Positions 20,669 to 43,732 of a stretch of DNA of 64,000 bases are shown here, piece by piece (position 1 is the stretch's first letter; each line of letters opens with the position of its first letter). Both the position numbers and the translations under genes were made by a program. The notes under the pieces were generated by a model. The model was not told where the DNA came from and did not search any database. It saw nothing but the letters and a program-made list of their open reading frames with translations. The DNA comes from Allacma fusca (Eukaryota; Arthropoda; Collembola; Symphypleona; Sminthuridae), in the NCBI GenBank assembly GCA_947179485.1, contig OX359246.1, forward strand, positions 47,781,632 through 47,845,631, given 5' to 3'.

Positions 20669-23600
20669 GGCAAATTCGACAAATTGCCTTAGGGCAAATT
20701 CGGCAAATTGCCTCAGGGCAAAATCGACAAATTGCCTCAGGGCAAATTCGAAAAATTGCCTTAGGGCAAATTCGACAAATTGCCTCAGGGCAAAATCGGC
20801 AAATTGCCTCAGGGCAAAATCGACAAATTGCCTCAGGGCAAATTCGAAAAATTGCCTTAGGGCAAATTCGACAAATTGCCTCAGGGCAAAATCGGCAAAT
20901 TGCCTCAGGGCAAAATCGACAAATTGCCTCAGGGCAAAATCGACAAATTGCCTCAGGGCAAAATCGACAAATTGCCTCAGGGCAAAATCGACAAATTGCC
21001 TCAGGGCAAAATCGACAAATTGCCTCAGGGCAAAATCGACAAATTGCCTCAGGGCAAAATCGACAAATTGCCTCAGGGCAAAATCGACAAATTGCCTCAG
21101 GGCAAATTCGACAAATTGCCTCAGGGCAAATTCGACAAATTGCCTCAGGGCAAATTCGACAAATTGCCTCAGGGCAAATTCGACAAATTGCCTCAGGGCA
21201 AATTCGACAAATTGCCTCAGGGCAAATTCGACAAATTGCCTCAGGGCAAAATCTACAAATTGCCTCAGGGCAAATTCGACAAATTGCCTCAGGGCAAAAT
21301 CTACAAATTGCCTCAGGGCAAATTCGACAAATTGCCTCAGGGCAAAATCGACAAATTGCCTCAGGGCAAAATCTACAAATTGCCTCAGGGCAAAATCGAC
21401 AAATTGCCTCAGGGCAAAATCTACAAATTGCCTCAGGGCAAAATCGACAAATTGCCTCAGGGCAAATTCGACAAATTGCCTCAGGGCAAATTCGACAAAT
21501 TGTCTCAGGGCAAATTCGACAAATTGCCTCAGGGCAAATTCGACAAATTACCTCAGGGCAAAATCGACAAATTGCCTCAGGGCAAATTCGACAAATTGCC
21601 TCAGGGCAAATTCGACAAATTGCCTCAGGGCAAATTCGACAAATTGCCTCAGGGCAAAATCGACAAATTGCCTCAGGGCAAAATCTACAAATTGCCTCAG
21701 GGCAAATTCGACAAATTGCCTCAGGGCAAAATCTACAAATTGCCTCAGGGCAAAATCGACAAATTGCCTCAGGGCAAAATCTACAAATTGCCTCAGGGCA
21801 AATTCGACAAATTGCCTCAGGGCAAAATCTACAAATTGCCTCAGGGCAAAATCTACAAATTGCCTCAGGGCAAAATCTACAAATTGCCTCAGGGCAAATT
21901 CGACAAATTGCCTCAGGGCAAATTCGACAAATTGCCTCAGGGCAAAATCGACAAATTGTCTCAGGGCAAATTCGACAAATTGCCTCAGGGCAAAATCGAC
22001 AAATTACCTCAGGGCAAAATCGACAAATTGCCTCAGGGCAAATTCGACAAATTGCCTCAGGGCAAAATCGACAAATTGCCTCAGGGCAAATTCGACAAAT
22101 TGCCTCAGGGCAAATTCGACAAATTGTCTCAGGGCAAATTCGACAAATTGCCTCAGGGCAAATTCGACAAATTACCTCAGGGCAAAATCGACAAATTGCC
22201 TCAGGGCAAATTCGACAAATTGCCTCAGGGCAAATTCGACAAATTGCCTCAGGGCAAATTCGACAAATTGCCTCAGGGCAAAATCGACAAATTGCCTCAG
22301 GGCAAAATCTACAAATTGCCTCAGGGCAAATTCGACAAATTGCCTCAGGGCAAAATCTACAAATTGCCTCAGGGCAAAATCGACAAATTGCCTCAGGGCA
22401 AATTCGACAAATTGCCTCAGGGCAAAATCTACAAATTGCCTCAGGGCAAATTCGACAAATTGCCTCAGGGCAAAATCTACAAATTGCCTCAGGGCAAAAT
22501 CTACAAATTGCCTCAGGGCAAATTCGACAAATTGCCTCAGGGCAAATTCGACAAATTGCCTCAGGGCAAAATCGACAAATTGTCTCAGGGCAAATTCGAC
22601 AAATTGCCTCAGGGCAAAATCGACAAATTACCTCAGGGCAAAATCGACAAATTGCCTCAGGGCAAATTCGACAAATTGCCTCAGGGCAAATTCGACAAAT
22701 TGCCTCAGGGCAAATTCGAAAAATTGCCTCAGGGCAAAATCGACAAATTGCCTCAGGGCAAATTCGACAAATTGTCTCAGGGCAAATTCGACAAATTGCC
22801 TCAGGGCAAAATCTACAAATTGCCTCAGGGCAAAATCGACAAATTGCCTCAGGGCAAAATCTACAAATTGCCTCAGGGCAAAATCGACAAATTGCCTCAG
22901 GGCAAATTCGACAAATTGCCTCAGGGCAAATTCGACAAATTGTCTCAGGGCAAATTCGACAAATTGCCTCAGGGCAAAATCGACAAATTACCTCAGGGCA
23001 AAATCGACAAATTGCCCCAGGGCAAATTCGACAAATTGCCTCAGGGCAAATTCGACAAATTGCCTCAGGGCAAATTCGACAAATTGCCTCAGGGCAAAAT
23101 CTACAAATTGCCTCAGGGCAAAATCTACAAATTGCCTCAGGGCAAAATCTACAAATTGCCTCAGGGCAAAATCTACAAATTGCCTCAGGGCAAAATCTAC
23201 AAATTGCCTCAGGGCAAAATCTACAAATTGCCTCAGGGCAAAATCTACAAATTGCCTCAGGGCAAATTCTACAAATTGCCTCAGGGCAAAATCGACAAAT
23301 TGCCTCAGGGCAAAATCTACAAATTGCCTCAGGGCAAAATCTACAAATTGCCTCAGGGCAAAATCGACAAATTGCCTCAGGGCAAAATCTACAAATTGCC
23401 TCAGGGCAAAATCGACAAATTGCCTCAGGGCAAAATCTACAAATTGCCTCAGGGCAAAATCTACAAATTGCCTCAGGGCAAAATCGACAAATTGCCTCAG
23501 GGCAAAATCGACAAATTGCCTCAGGGCAAAATCGACAAATTGCCTCAGGGCAAAATCGACAAATTGCCTCAGGGCAAAATCGACAAATTGCCTCAGGGCA

Positions 23601-24036
23601 AAATCTACAAATTGCCTCAGGGCAAAATCTACAAATTGCCTCAGGGCAAAATCGACAAATTGCCTCAGGGCAAATTCGACAAATTGCCTCAGGGCAAAAT
23701 CGACAAATTGCCTCAGGGCAAAATCTACAAATTGCCTCAGGGCATAATCGACAAATTGCCTCAGGGCAAAATCGACAAATTGCCTCAGGGCAAAATCTAC
23801 AAATTGCCTCAGGGCAAAATCGACAAATTGCCTCAGGGCAAAATCTACAAATTGCCTCAGGGCAAAATCTACAAATTGCCTCAGGGCAAATTCGACAAAT
23901 TGCCTCAGGGCAAAATCGACAAATTGCCTCAGGGCAAAATCTACAAATTGCCTCAGGGCAAATTCGACAAATTGCCTGAAGGCAAATTCGACAAATTGCC
24001 TGAAGGCAAATTCGACAAATTGCTTCAGGGCAAATT
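20669..24036. repeat. 24-bp satellite array, about 140 copies
   Basis: Tandem repeat with invariant core caaattgcctcagggcaaa followed by five variable bases, giving three main unit types (atcga, ttcga and atcta endings). Units are highly uniform in the middle; those at both edges are more diverged (ccttag on the left, cctgaag and cttcag on the right), as expected for unequal exchange. Each unit has a small TTGCC/GGCAA inverted repeat. The unit is a multiple of three without stops on the + strand, so all three + frames are open for more than 1,000 codons. No promoter, splice site or composition suggests a real protein. Confidence 0.97.
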
Positions 24037-24814
24037 AGTTAGAATCTATTCAGTATCTCAGAAAATAACTATTATTGCTCAAAGCTGTTTTTTTACGTCT
24101 CCGGTTAACATAAATTAGTGACAAATAGTTTTCATAACCTCAGACCAGTAATATTCAATATTATGGTCTGAAAACAGTGTTAATCAAATATAAAGCCCAG
24201 GTAGAACCCTTGTTTACAAATGACCATGTCTCCCCGACATCCTAAAATGAATTTGTTTTCTGGAGTTTAATATGAGAAATTTTAACGTAACCATGAGGAC
24301 CTTTACTTTTATAAATTAAAACTGGAATTTTTGCGCTGGGCCACAAACCATGTACATAAGACGTTATGTAGTTGGGCTTTGCTACAGAACAATATATGTA
24401 TGATTTTCGCATAACGATTAAGGTAAGATTAGGTCATGAGGGCTTACATGTGCACTCTGCCTCCCCCTCTTTCGTTCACAACCTCTTCATAGGTCCTCTT
24501 CCTCATGTTCATGAGGGCGCCTAAAATCAGCGTGTACTCGCCATCACCCTGGCAGTTTGTGAGAGCGAGGCATCTCTCATTCCCTCGTGAGGGTGCCTAT
24601 GTATGGGACGGGGACGTTCATTAACGACGTTAGCGCTGACTGAGCGTGACTGAGACTAGATCGTCTGGTGTTCATGACGGACTGGAATGACGTAAGGATT
24701 TGTAACTAAGTGTTACCAGGGATATGGACGTACCTAGTAGGGAATTTCCCATCACTGACTGACCCTCTGGTTCACGTTCTTGGCGTGCAACGTGCGAAAT
24801 GTAGAGGCTTAAGT
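24037..24814. other. Non-coding stretch after the satellite
   Basis: No gene is recognised. It contains a near-perfect 30-bp palindrome at 24141-24170 (14-bp arms with one bulged base). The relatively GC-rich part at 24440-24700 has no frame of note. Confidence 0.45.
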
Positions 24815-25384
24815 GGCGTCCATATATTATGTAACTGTAGGTCGATCGGTGGTCAAATGTTCTGCCGTTACGCTGTAGTTAAGACGAGATGGTGGTCCTA
24901 TTATAGACACACACGTAACGCAAATTTCATGCATGTATGAGTTTTCACATATATATCTTTGAAAACAATCGTGCAGGGAAAAGCCAAATTTGCTTTAAAG
25001 ATTTCAAGTGTTTCGCATAATTTCTTGATTTTTTTATCACTTTGTAAATTTTGAATGGCACAATTTAGTGCATGTGGAGCATGTTTTGAACTTTTGAACC
25101 ACTTCGGGGTATCCCGGAGGGGGTGAAGGAAGTGACGTACACGCTGTAGCTTTAAACTATGGACATTTACTTCATAAATTCTGCCTGACATCATTTTTTC
25201 GAACAATTGAAAGTATAAATGAATAAAGTATAGAATCGTTACCACGTTACTTAAACAGTTCCTTATAAATAAATATGCGTTACGGTTGGGTGGTACCTCT
25301 TTATCTAAGCGTTACGTGTGCGTTACATTTGGTGGGCGGTGGTACGGATTTGAAAAAATTGGCGTTACGTAATAAATGGACGCC
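24815..25384. mobile_element. Probable MITE with ggcgtcca termini (element M)
   Basis: The left end (ggcgtccatatattatgtaa) and inverted right end (ggcgtccatttattacgtaa) match at 18 of 20 positions. Subterminal cgttacg/cgtaacg words recur near both ends. I could not define a clean target duplication, so the family is unassigned. About 570 bp, non-coding. Confidence 0.65.
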
Positions 25385-25802
25385 GCCTTACACAAGTCAA
25401 TAGTGAATTTTCGAAAATCTAAAATCAATTTTTCTACAATAATTGGAGGAATCAAATAAATGTCTAACTTTTAGTCACACCTAACGTGGTATTTACACTG
25501 AAAAACAACTTAACATTAGTTTCGAAAAATTTAGCTATTGATTTTTTCGTTCCACTAAACTAAATTTCCAGGTTTACATAATAAAAGGTATAATAACCTT
25601 GAACAATTTACAAGCTTTAATTTGTTTTCCGATGTATAGCTGGTTTTCCCCGAAATAACAGATGTTTAAAATTCCAGTTTATCGGTAAATCATTATGCTT
25701 TAGTCATGTAGTAGTCAGTTTTTAATTTTTTTTCATCGAAGTGGAAAACATTTGTCATATCTTACGGGGAATTGACATTTGAAATTTCAACTGAGACAGG
25801 GC

Positions 25803-26173
25803 TAGTGATGCCAATGGTATGGTCTGATCCAGATTTTATGAAACTGGTCTGGTCCAAGGCTCAGTCCAGTTTTTCGGACCAAGCGAGACCAAAGACCATG
25901 GTCCAGATTACCATTGAGAGCAATTAAATAATCACATGCTATCCAGTAAAATTCTTCTTGTATCTCCAGAAATTACATTTTTAATTTGTTCCATGGGATT
26001 TCGTTAACTCATAAATGTTTATTTTGCGTACTTTTGAGACCATGGTCCTGTGGTCTGGTCTTATCCTGAAGCTGGACCAATTGTATCTTGTCTGGTCCAA
26101 GTGTTGTATCAGACCCAACCAGACCAATAACTGACCATTATAAATGATTCGGACCAGAGCATTGGCATCCCTA
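25803..26173. mobile_element. Short hAT-like MITE F (371 bp)
   Basis: Ends tagtgatgccaatg and (inverted) tagggatgccaatg, with a perfect 8-bp duplication GACAGGGC at 25795-25802 and 26174-26181. Both ends are filled with ggtctggtcc-type words. Same family as element G at 47989-48349. Confidence 0.9.
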
Positions 26174-26246
26174 GACAGGGCCTTTGTGGGTCTTTTCTAT
26201 TCCCTTATTGAGTTTCATTCCCACATTTTTTCCGGTTACTCTGCTC

Positions 26247-27068
26247 TAAAGGCGTGGCCCGCAGGAGATTTCCCAACCCAACCCGAGTCTTACCCACAAA
26301 TACGTAACCCGAACCCGCCCGACCCGAAAGTCAACCTCTGAAACGTCGACCCGCCCCGACCCGACAGTATTTTTTTAGACCCGCGCCAGACCGCAGCCCG
26401 CTGAGTTTCAGGTGACACAGCCCGACCCAGCTTGCGGGCCCCCGCGGGGCCCGCAATTGTTTAAGAACAGTAAAACGCTGTCAGATTCGCTTCCCATCAC
26501 AATGTCTAAAACAAAAGTATAAACCGTAGAAACCGAAGAATAAATATTATTTAAGTTTTAAAAAATTTTTAATATCTGTAGTTGGTTCGATTTTTAATTT
26601 GTGTTTGAAAATCCCTTTGCAGGAAACGTTAACTAATGGTAAGAATACTGCTCTAACAGATTTCAGAGCAGCAACTTCAAAACGTTACAAGTCACAGTCA
26701 CACAATGATAAGCGAAGAACACGATGAATAGTAACAACCAACACTTACAAAGGCAGAAACGTGAGCAATCACAAACGGACGCAAACCATATAATTCTGGA
26801 AAAATCCTAAACGTCGGTGATTGAAATTTAAACGTTTTGCGGGCTGCTTGCGGGCCCAAGGTATATTTAAATCCTGCCCGAACCCGCCCGCAGCCCGCAC
26901 TATGTGCATAAATTTCAACCCGACCTGCCCCGTTGAAATACAATAAAAACCCAACCCGATCCGCAACTTGCAACACGACAAAGCATTAAACCCGAACCCG
27001 CCCATAACCCGCACGGGCGGGTCGGGCCTCGGCCCGACCCGAATTTTTACCCGCGGGCCACGCCTTTA
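26247..27068. mobile_element. Non-autonomous hAT-like element H
   Basis: 822 bp. Ends taaaggcgtggcccgc with an inverted partner at the right, and a perfect 8-bp duplication CTCTGCTC at 26239-26246 and 27069-27076. About 200 bp at each end consists mostly of acccg/cccgacccg words; the middle is AT-rich. No transposase. Confidence 0.9.
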
Positions 27069-27076
27069 CTCTGCTC

Positions 27077-28206
27077 CCGCTCCACTGTTCCTGCTTTTAG
27101 CCACCTTGTGCATATATATTACTCGTTCCTCCTTTTAGCCTAAGTGCCAGCACGTGTTTTGAGGGAGGTCAGCAGTCAGCAGGTCAGTTCTGGCCAGTGT
27201 TTTTGGAAGGTCTGTAGTGAGTGTTGTAGGGTAAAAGCCAGTGGTTCAGTAGTTATTAGTGGAGTTCAGTAGTTCAGTGTTTTAGAGTAAGAGAGAGTAG
27301 TCCAGTAGTTCAGCGTTTTAGTGAGACACTGTTTATATTGTTTCTTCAAACTGAGCACACATTCCATGCGTTTAACATCATATCTCTGTGCCTCATCCTT
27401 AACCTACATAACTTAGAGAGTTTTGACATAATATTAAGAAAGGGTTGTTACTTAAAGAACACTCTTAAATTGCGGTGGACGCAATATTAGTATTACAATT
27501 CGAATTAATTTGAAACAGCGTTTCCTGACAATTAGCTTCGATTGTATAAGAAAATGCACGCTTCGGTATGTTTTCAAACTATAATTTGCAGCCCACCTTT
27601 TAAAAAATTTACCATTTTGAAGTAGAATCAGATCAGAAGTTATGACTGGGTTTATTACGACTTATAATTAGAATAATGTAGGCTTGATCTATAACTGATT
27701 TAGTGAAATTCAAAATGAAATGATTTATTTAAACAGCGATTACAAATATTGGTTTGTGAAGTACGAATGCTGAAGAATGATAAAAATTTTAATCAAGTCG
27801 ATTATTTGGTCTTATAGTGTATAGTCGTTCCACCATTTACATATGCCTTTGTAGTACTGCACATACAAAAGAAAGAAAAGGAAACACACAATTATAGTGA
27901 TACCTATTGCGAATGGATTATGGAGGAATAGAGCTCTTTAACTCTTTCGACGTGACACCAAAAAATATACAATTTAAAGCACTTTTCAGAGATCATGTTC
28001 GAATTGGTGGGGGTGCGGGGTATACATAGGTAATAAGTTAATATCCTGTGCAAGCCGCGCGTCCAGTTATATGTATTCATACTAAGAAAGTTTACAATAC
28101 CATTCGTAGTAAAACAATTAGATTGCTAAGCTAATGTTAACAATCTAACATGGATTTCATTGGAAGTAAAAATATGTTGTTCTCAAATTTTTGTTCACTG
28201 CTAAGT
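27077..28206. other. Intergenic DNA left of the chitin-binding gene
   Basis: A low-complexity run rich in gttcagtag words at about 27175-27345 is followed by AT-rich sequence with no gene recognised. The 3' UTR of the chitin-binding gene would lie at the right end. Confidence 0.45.
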
Positions 28207-29001
28207 TCATGGATTTGTAACCGTAGAACATTTGGCAATACCAGGGGGAAGGCACGTCTTCGTATTTTTGTCAAAATTAGTGCCAGCAGGGCATGCCATA
28301 TGAGTTGCAGATTTATCGTAGCACCAATAGAACTTTGTACAGTCAAGTTTATCTGGTTGCAGCCCATCAGAAGGGCATTGAATACCTGCAAAGAACCCAA
28401 TAGTTGATAATTATGAGCAAACCAAATGAAGATTAAATAGAATGATGTACAGGTTGTTGTTCGTAACGTAACAACCACTATTTAAAAAAAAGCAATCTTG
28501 AATAATACTTAACGCTTCTCATTGAAAGTATACCTTGTAATATATTATCAATAAGGCAAGTAGCAACTTGTTTTTTGGGGCAGCAATAGCCTTTCGTTAT
28601 GTCAAATGCATACCCGGGTAAACATTGCAAACGATATGGAGTAGAGTCAATACATATGTAAAAATATTCGCAATCCAGTGGATCCTGGTAGACGACATTA
28701 GGTACCGGGCATCTAAATTCTGTAGGTAAAGACGTAGGCACCGATGTAGGCAAAGTTGTTGGCACTGGTTGCGGCAAATCCTTTGGACTATATGGAGAAC
28801 ATAAATTGGCTCTTGCTTCCTTCGTCAGAAACTTGTCCTGCCAGAATAACCACAAATACAATGGTTTATAAAATGCGTTCAACATTTAACTGAAACTAAT
28901 GTAAACTTACTTATTACTTTTTGCGCCAAATTGGTTCCAGTTGGAGCAGAAATGACTAGCAAGAGAAAAGTACGACAGCTGCAGTTAAGATTCCCTACCA
29001 T
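28207..29001 (-). CDS. Secreted protein with two peritrophin-A (ChtBD2) domains
   Basis: Predicted 188-residue secreted chitin-binding protein. Exons, 5' to 3' on the minus strand: 29001-28918, 28837-28534, 28385-28207 (567 nt). Exon 1 encodes a signal peptide (MVGNLNCSCRTFLLLVIS...). Exon 2 has a Pro/Thr-rich linker with PTTLPTSVPTSLPT, then the first six-cysteine domain (FRCPVPN through the Cys of VATC). Exon 3 has the second domain (IQCPSDGL through AKC) and a short tail. Cysteine spacing and the aromatic YFYIC / FYWCY cores fit ChtBD2/peritrophin-A, which binds chitin in gut lining or cuticle. Phases are 0 and 1, with GT-AG junctions. Confidence 0.85.
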
Positions 29002-29669
29002 TTTCCAGAATTATGAAACTTATGCTGCTGGAATCTAAACAATACATGAACGTTCCTGACGTGATTCTACAAAGTATTTTTCTATTTCATTTCCAATTGC
29101 TTTTATTGTTTTTCATAGTCCTAGTTAGCGTTTCCTAGCACGTAAATTTTTTATTATCTTTAGTATATTAGGTTAATTAGTTTACTATTCAACATGTCAC
29201 TATTCTACTCGTTTCTAATTATGGCATATGTATGTGTGCAAATGTTGTTATGTATTCTCTATCTTAAGCTAATTGTATAGGTATATCAAGAACCAGAATT
29301 GTTTCCATGCTCCTATGCCAAATACTCTTGACGTTTTGAGAGCAAATGTAAGTGAGCCCACAGAATAAATGAAAAACGAATTAATAAATGCGGATTTGTT
29401 TAAGTAGATATACATGCGCTTTAAAATGAGCCAGGCATTTGTTTATTTCGCAAGAATTAGAATAAAAATGAATATGTATGTATTATACTCAGTTAAGTTT
29501 CTATTTCTGGCGTATTTAATTCCATTCTCACGCAACCACGGATAAACAGTTCCAGTTGAGAGTCATTAACACATCTATAAATTCATAAATAGATAAAAAG
29601 TTATGAAACTGTTTATCCCAATTTAAATGTGCGATATCATACGTAAAGCTGAATGACGCCAATAAGTTA

Positions 29670-30561
29670 TTAATGGCTCACCGAAGAAGCTTGATCCTGC
29701 AAACATTTGATTATTTCGCCGTACGAAATGCACTTTTCATCACTGGGATCGATCTTAGGGCCTAAAGGATAAAACAAAATCCTTCAATTTCTACCATACT
29801 TCAATTGAATACGTACTATGTACATATACACACAATCCAAATTAATCAATTCAAATCACGCAAGTAGATATATTCACAGTACACACATGACACACTCATT
29901 ACTGTAAAAAATAATTGAAGTGCATTTTACCCCAAGTTGCTAAACATGGTCCAAGAACTTGGTATAACATAGGGTGGTAATTTTCTGGTATGTGTTTCAC
30001 AGCAAAGATGGCAAACGTTTCATTATTCAGCATATGGTTTTTGTCGCTCTAATAACCGTATTTTAAAATTTTGTGAATTATTTTCCGAATAAAAAACAAG
30101 TTTATTGGTTATTTTTCTTAAATAATAAAGTAATTTCAGAGGATGTATTGACCAACCATTTCCACCTTGTTCATGAAACATTTGATGGCACACTGGAAAT
30201 ATTCTCCAAAATCCGAGCCAGGATGCTGAGCTTTGAGGGCTTTTGTACACGACGTGAGTACTTTCAGCATTCTCTTGGCCAGAATCAAAACTAGTTTCCG
30301 ACATGACGACCCATTATCAGACCCTTTCGTCTTATTGCTATTGCCTGCAGCAGCGTCTTCTGATTTACCCGTTAATTCTTCCGCATCAACCTGTTCATAC
30401 ATGTAATTACATACATTCACACTTTTTCAAGAATTATTATTATTAATTCTTAATTATCAGTTTAAACTTTATACCACAATCAAAATGATCGCCCAAGCTA
30501 CATAAAAGGTGACAACAAATTTGAACCAGGTTTTTGAGTTAGCAAACATGGTTAAAAACAT
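29670..30561 (-). CDS. Odorant-binding protein (PBP/GOBP family)
   Basis: Predicted 173-residue secreted ligand carrier. Exons, 5' to 3': 30561-30475, 30390-30166, 30048-29931, 29761-29670 (522 nt). Exon 1 is a hydrophobic signal segment; exon 2 starts with a polar, low-complexity region. Cysteines fit the classic pattern: CAIKC gives C2-x3-C3, then 39 residues to C4 (LGPC), 14 to C5 (DEKC) and 8 to C6 (IIKC). C1 is either of two candidates 18 or 36 residues before C2, so that spacing is atypical. FMNK followed by LNNETF and KHIPENYHP is characteristic. In-frame reading past a possible GTGAGC donor gives the stop at 29670-29672. Insect OBPs carry hydrophobic odorants, but other ligands are common. 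Confidence 0.78.
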
Positions 30562-31303
30562 TCTCAATATTGAACTAAAACTTCTCCGAAATACCACCAA
30601 TGTTGAATTCTTGTTATTATATATGTTTAAGCCAATTTTTACCAATTTACACAATCAGTAGTATTAAAATTGTCAAGTCCTTCACAACAACAGCACACAT
30701 ACACGGTTAGCAACTGCTGCACAAAAAATGACGAGTGCATTTCCGATTGCATTTGTTTTTCATCTCTGACATGAGTAACTCTCTTCGAAGTGCGACCTCA
30801 GTAAACAAAAAAAATGTAATTTACACCTTTTGTTCTTTAGGACGCCAACTGGACTATGTTTCAGCTTTGAAAATTCAGGAATAATTAAATGACTGACTTA
30901 AGGACACGTACATATGTACATAGGTACATACGGACTCGTGTGGTCACGTCATCCAAACTCTATTGCTTCCGGTCAACATGGAATCATATTGACTCCAAAA
31001 TTCTGGAAATTTTTTAACATATTAACTGGCGACTTGCTCGGATTGGAAGACTGCAATGCTTAAATAATATTCCATTATTACCTGTATATAGATATAGAAA
31101 TATTACAAAAATGACAAGGAGTATGATTATAACCGGGTCGTCCATATTTAGGACCAAAAATTTGCGGAAATACTCTTCAAACGTAAGTGAAAGGTTCGAG
31201 CAAAATTACAGTTGTCATGATTATTAAAAAATAATTTTAATAGTGATGATAACTTCCCTCACTTATTGTTAGGTACATCTTTCAATATAATGCTTAAATT
31301 GCC
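30562..31303. other. Intergenic DNA upstream of the odorant-binding gene
   Basis: No gene recognised. It holds the presumed promoter of the minus-strand odorant-binding protein gene at the left and ordinary AT-rich sequence up to element L. Confidence 0.4.
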
Positions 31304-31311
31304 CAATCTAG

Positions 31312-31740
31312 TAATGTTAGGGAAATCCCGAGCAGCTCACAGGACGGACTGACAAAAACATCAGTCCGGACGGATTGGGAGTGGGATTGGGATTGACTAT
31401 TTGAATGTACAGAGGGATTGAGAGGGAGTGGGATTGACGCAAAAATGTAGAAAACTGAGTGGGATTGATGGTCAGAAATTAAACCACATTAATTTAATTA
31501 ATTTAGTTAATTAAATTAAATTGGATTAATTAGAGGCGCTTTTTAAAATTGGCGCGGTATGTACGCATGCGCGCGCAGCGCGTGAGATTGAGTGGGATTG
31601 ACTATCGGGAGTGTGTGTGTGCATTAGAGGGATTGGGAGTTTTCTCTATGGTACATAGAGTGATTGGGACGGAGTGTGAAATGAGGTATCGAGATTGAAT
31701 AGGGATTGGGATTGTAAGAAGAGGGATTTCCCTAACATTA
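31312..31740. mobile_element. Short hAT-like MITE L (429 bp)
   Basis: Perfect 18-bp terminal inverted repeat, taatgttagggaaatccc, and a perfect 8-bp duplication CAATCTAG at 31304-31311 and 31741-31748. Its body is rich in gggattga words with an AT-rich palindromic centre at about 31490-31530. Non-coding. Confidence 0.92.
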
Positions 31741-31748
31741 CAATCTAG

Positions 31749-32405
31749 TTCATACAGGCAATTGTATATTTCGACGTTTCGCAGGATTTATTAACCCAGT
31801 GTGTCACGCCTGAAGTAGTTAAATACCCTTCCAGTCTTGCATTATAAACATGTAAGTCTACACGCGATTAAATTACAGAAAAAAGGTTGATAAATGCTCA
31901 CCCATAAAAACTAAAATACTTATTCTCTATTCCCTAGCATATCAGGAGAAAATAAACGATGGGGTAAATGGGAATGTACCCTTTGTGAAGAAGCGCTTGA
32001 GTCTTTAACGTCTCTTATAGCAAGTTTGTGTACATATAGATACAGTAAGTGACACGCAGTGTACTTCGGAAATGATGGATGAGATGATGGGGATATTTTA
32101 TTGCTACAATAATTATTTATTTGCATATTCAAATCTCAAAGCCTCAAACCCTAGGCAGAGCTGAAACCGAAGGAAAGTAATCAATGAATTTTTCCTATTA
32201 CAGTTTTTCTATGACTGCGAATGCAGTCGAGATGCGGAGATTGAGTAAAAGTGATCCTTTGGCTCCAATTTCGTAATACTTCCAATCTTTCTTTTATCCT
32301 TTCCTTCCCTCTGTTCTGGTATAACGAAAAAACCTTAGCATTGCCAGAGACGGAGTCATAATTTAGTACTTATTATTCCAGTTTTTAATATTTAGAAACT
32401 TCAAA
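31749..32405. other. Intergenic DNA upstream of alanine aminotransferase
   Basis: No gene recognised. It should contain the promoter of the aminotransferase gene whose first exon starts at 32406; no core promoter motif stands out. Confidence 0.4.
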
Positions 32406-43506
<11,101 letters not shown>

Positions 43507-43732
43507 AGGCATACTTGTTGATGGTGATTCGCGAACTAGTCGGTAAAAGTTTATGTGCTGTCAAGCTGGGTCAATCGTGTCAGATACAATAAATAATTAA
43601 ACAACTTCATGTTATGTGTTTGGAGTGGATCCTGTGGATTGCAATAAAATGCCATTGTGCAATGCAAAATTTAATTTTCCGTATAAAGCTGTTGGTTTTG
43701 TTTATTTAAAATAAATATTAAATTGTACATAA

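Noticed and set aside
20669-24036. Resemblance to a CRISPR array (regular short repeats)
   Set aside because: There are no unique spacers; units are contiguous 24-bp tandem copies in a eukaryotic genome, and no cas genes are present.
20641-24118. Three overlapping forward frames of 1,026 to 1,112 codons, each a perfect octapeptide-repeat protein
   Set aside because: They arise because the 24-bp satellite unit is a multiple of three without stops on the + strand. All three frames are open equally, and no start context, splice site or flanking domain supports one.
26698-27014. Two overlapping minus-strand frames of 81 to 92 codons
   Set aside because: They lie in element H and reflect its gcccg words.
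29671-29681. Splice donor GTGAGC in the last exon of the odorant-binding gene
   Set aside because: Reading through gives a stop four codons later, at the usual distance after the sixth cysteine, and no convincing further exon was found.
30151-30165. Alternative donor GTCAAT extending exon 2 of the odorant-binding gene and skipping exon 3
   Set aside because: It keeps the frame but leaves only about 18 residues between cysteines 3 and 5 and drops cysteine 4; the model with exon 3 restores the family spacing.
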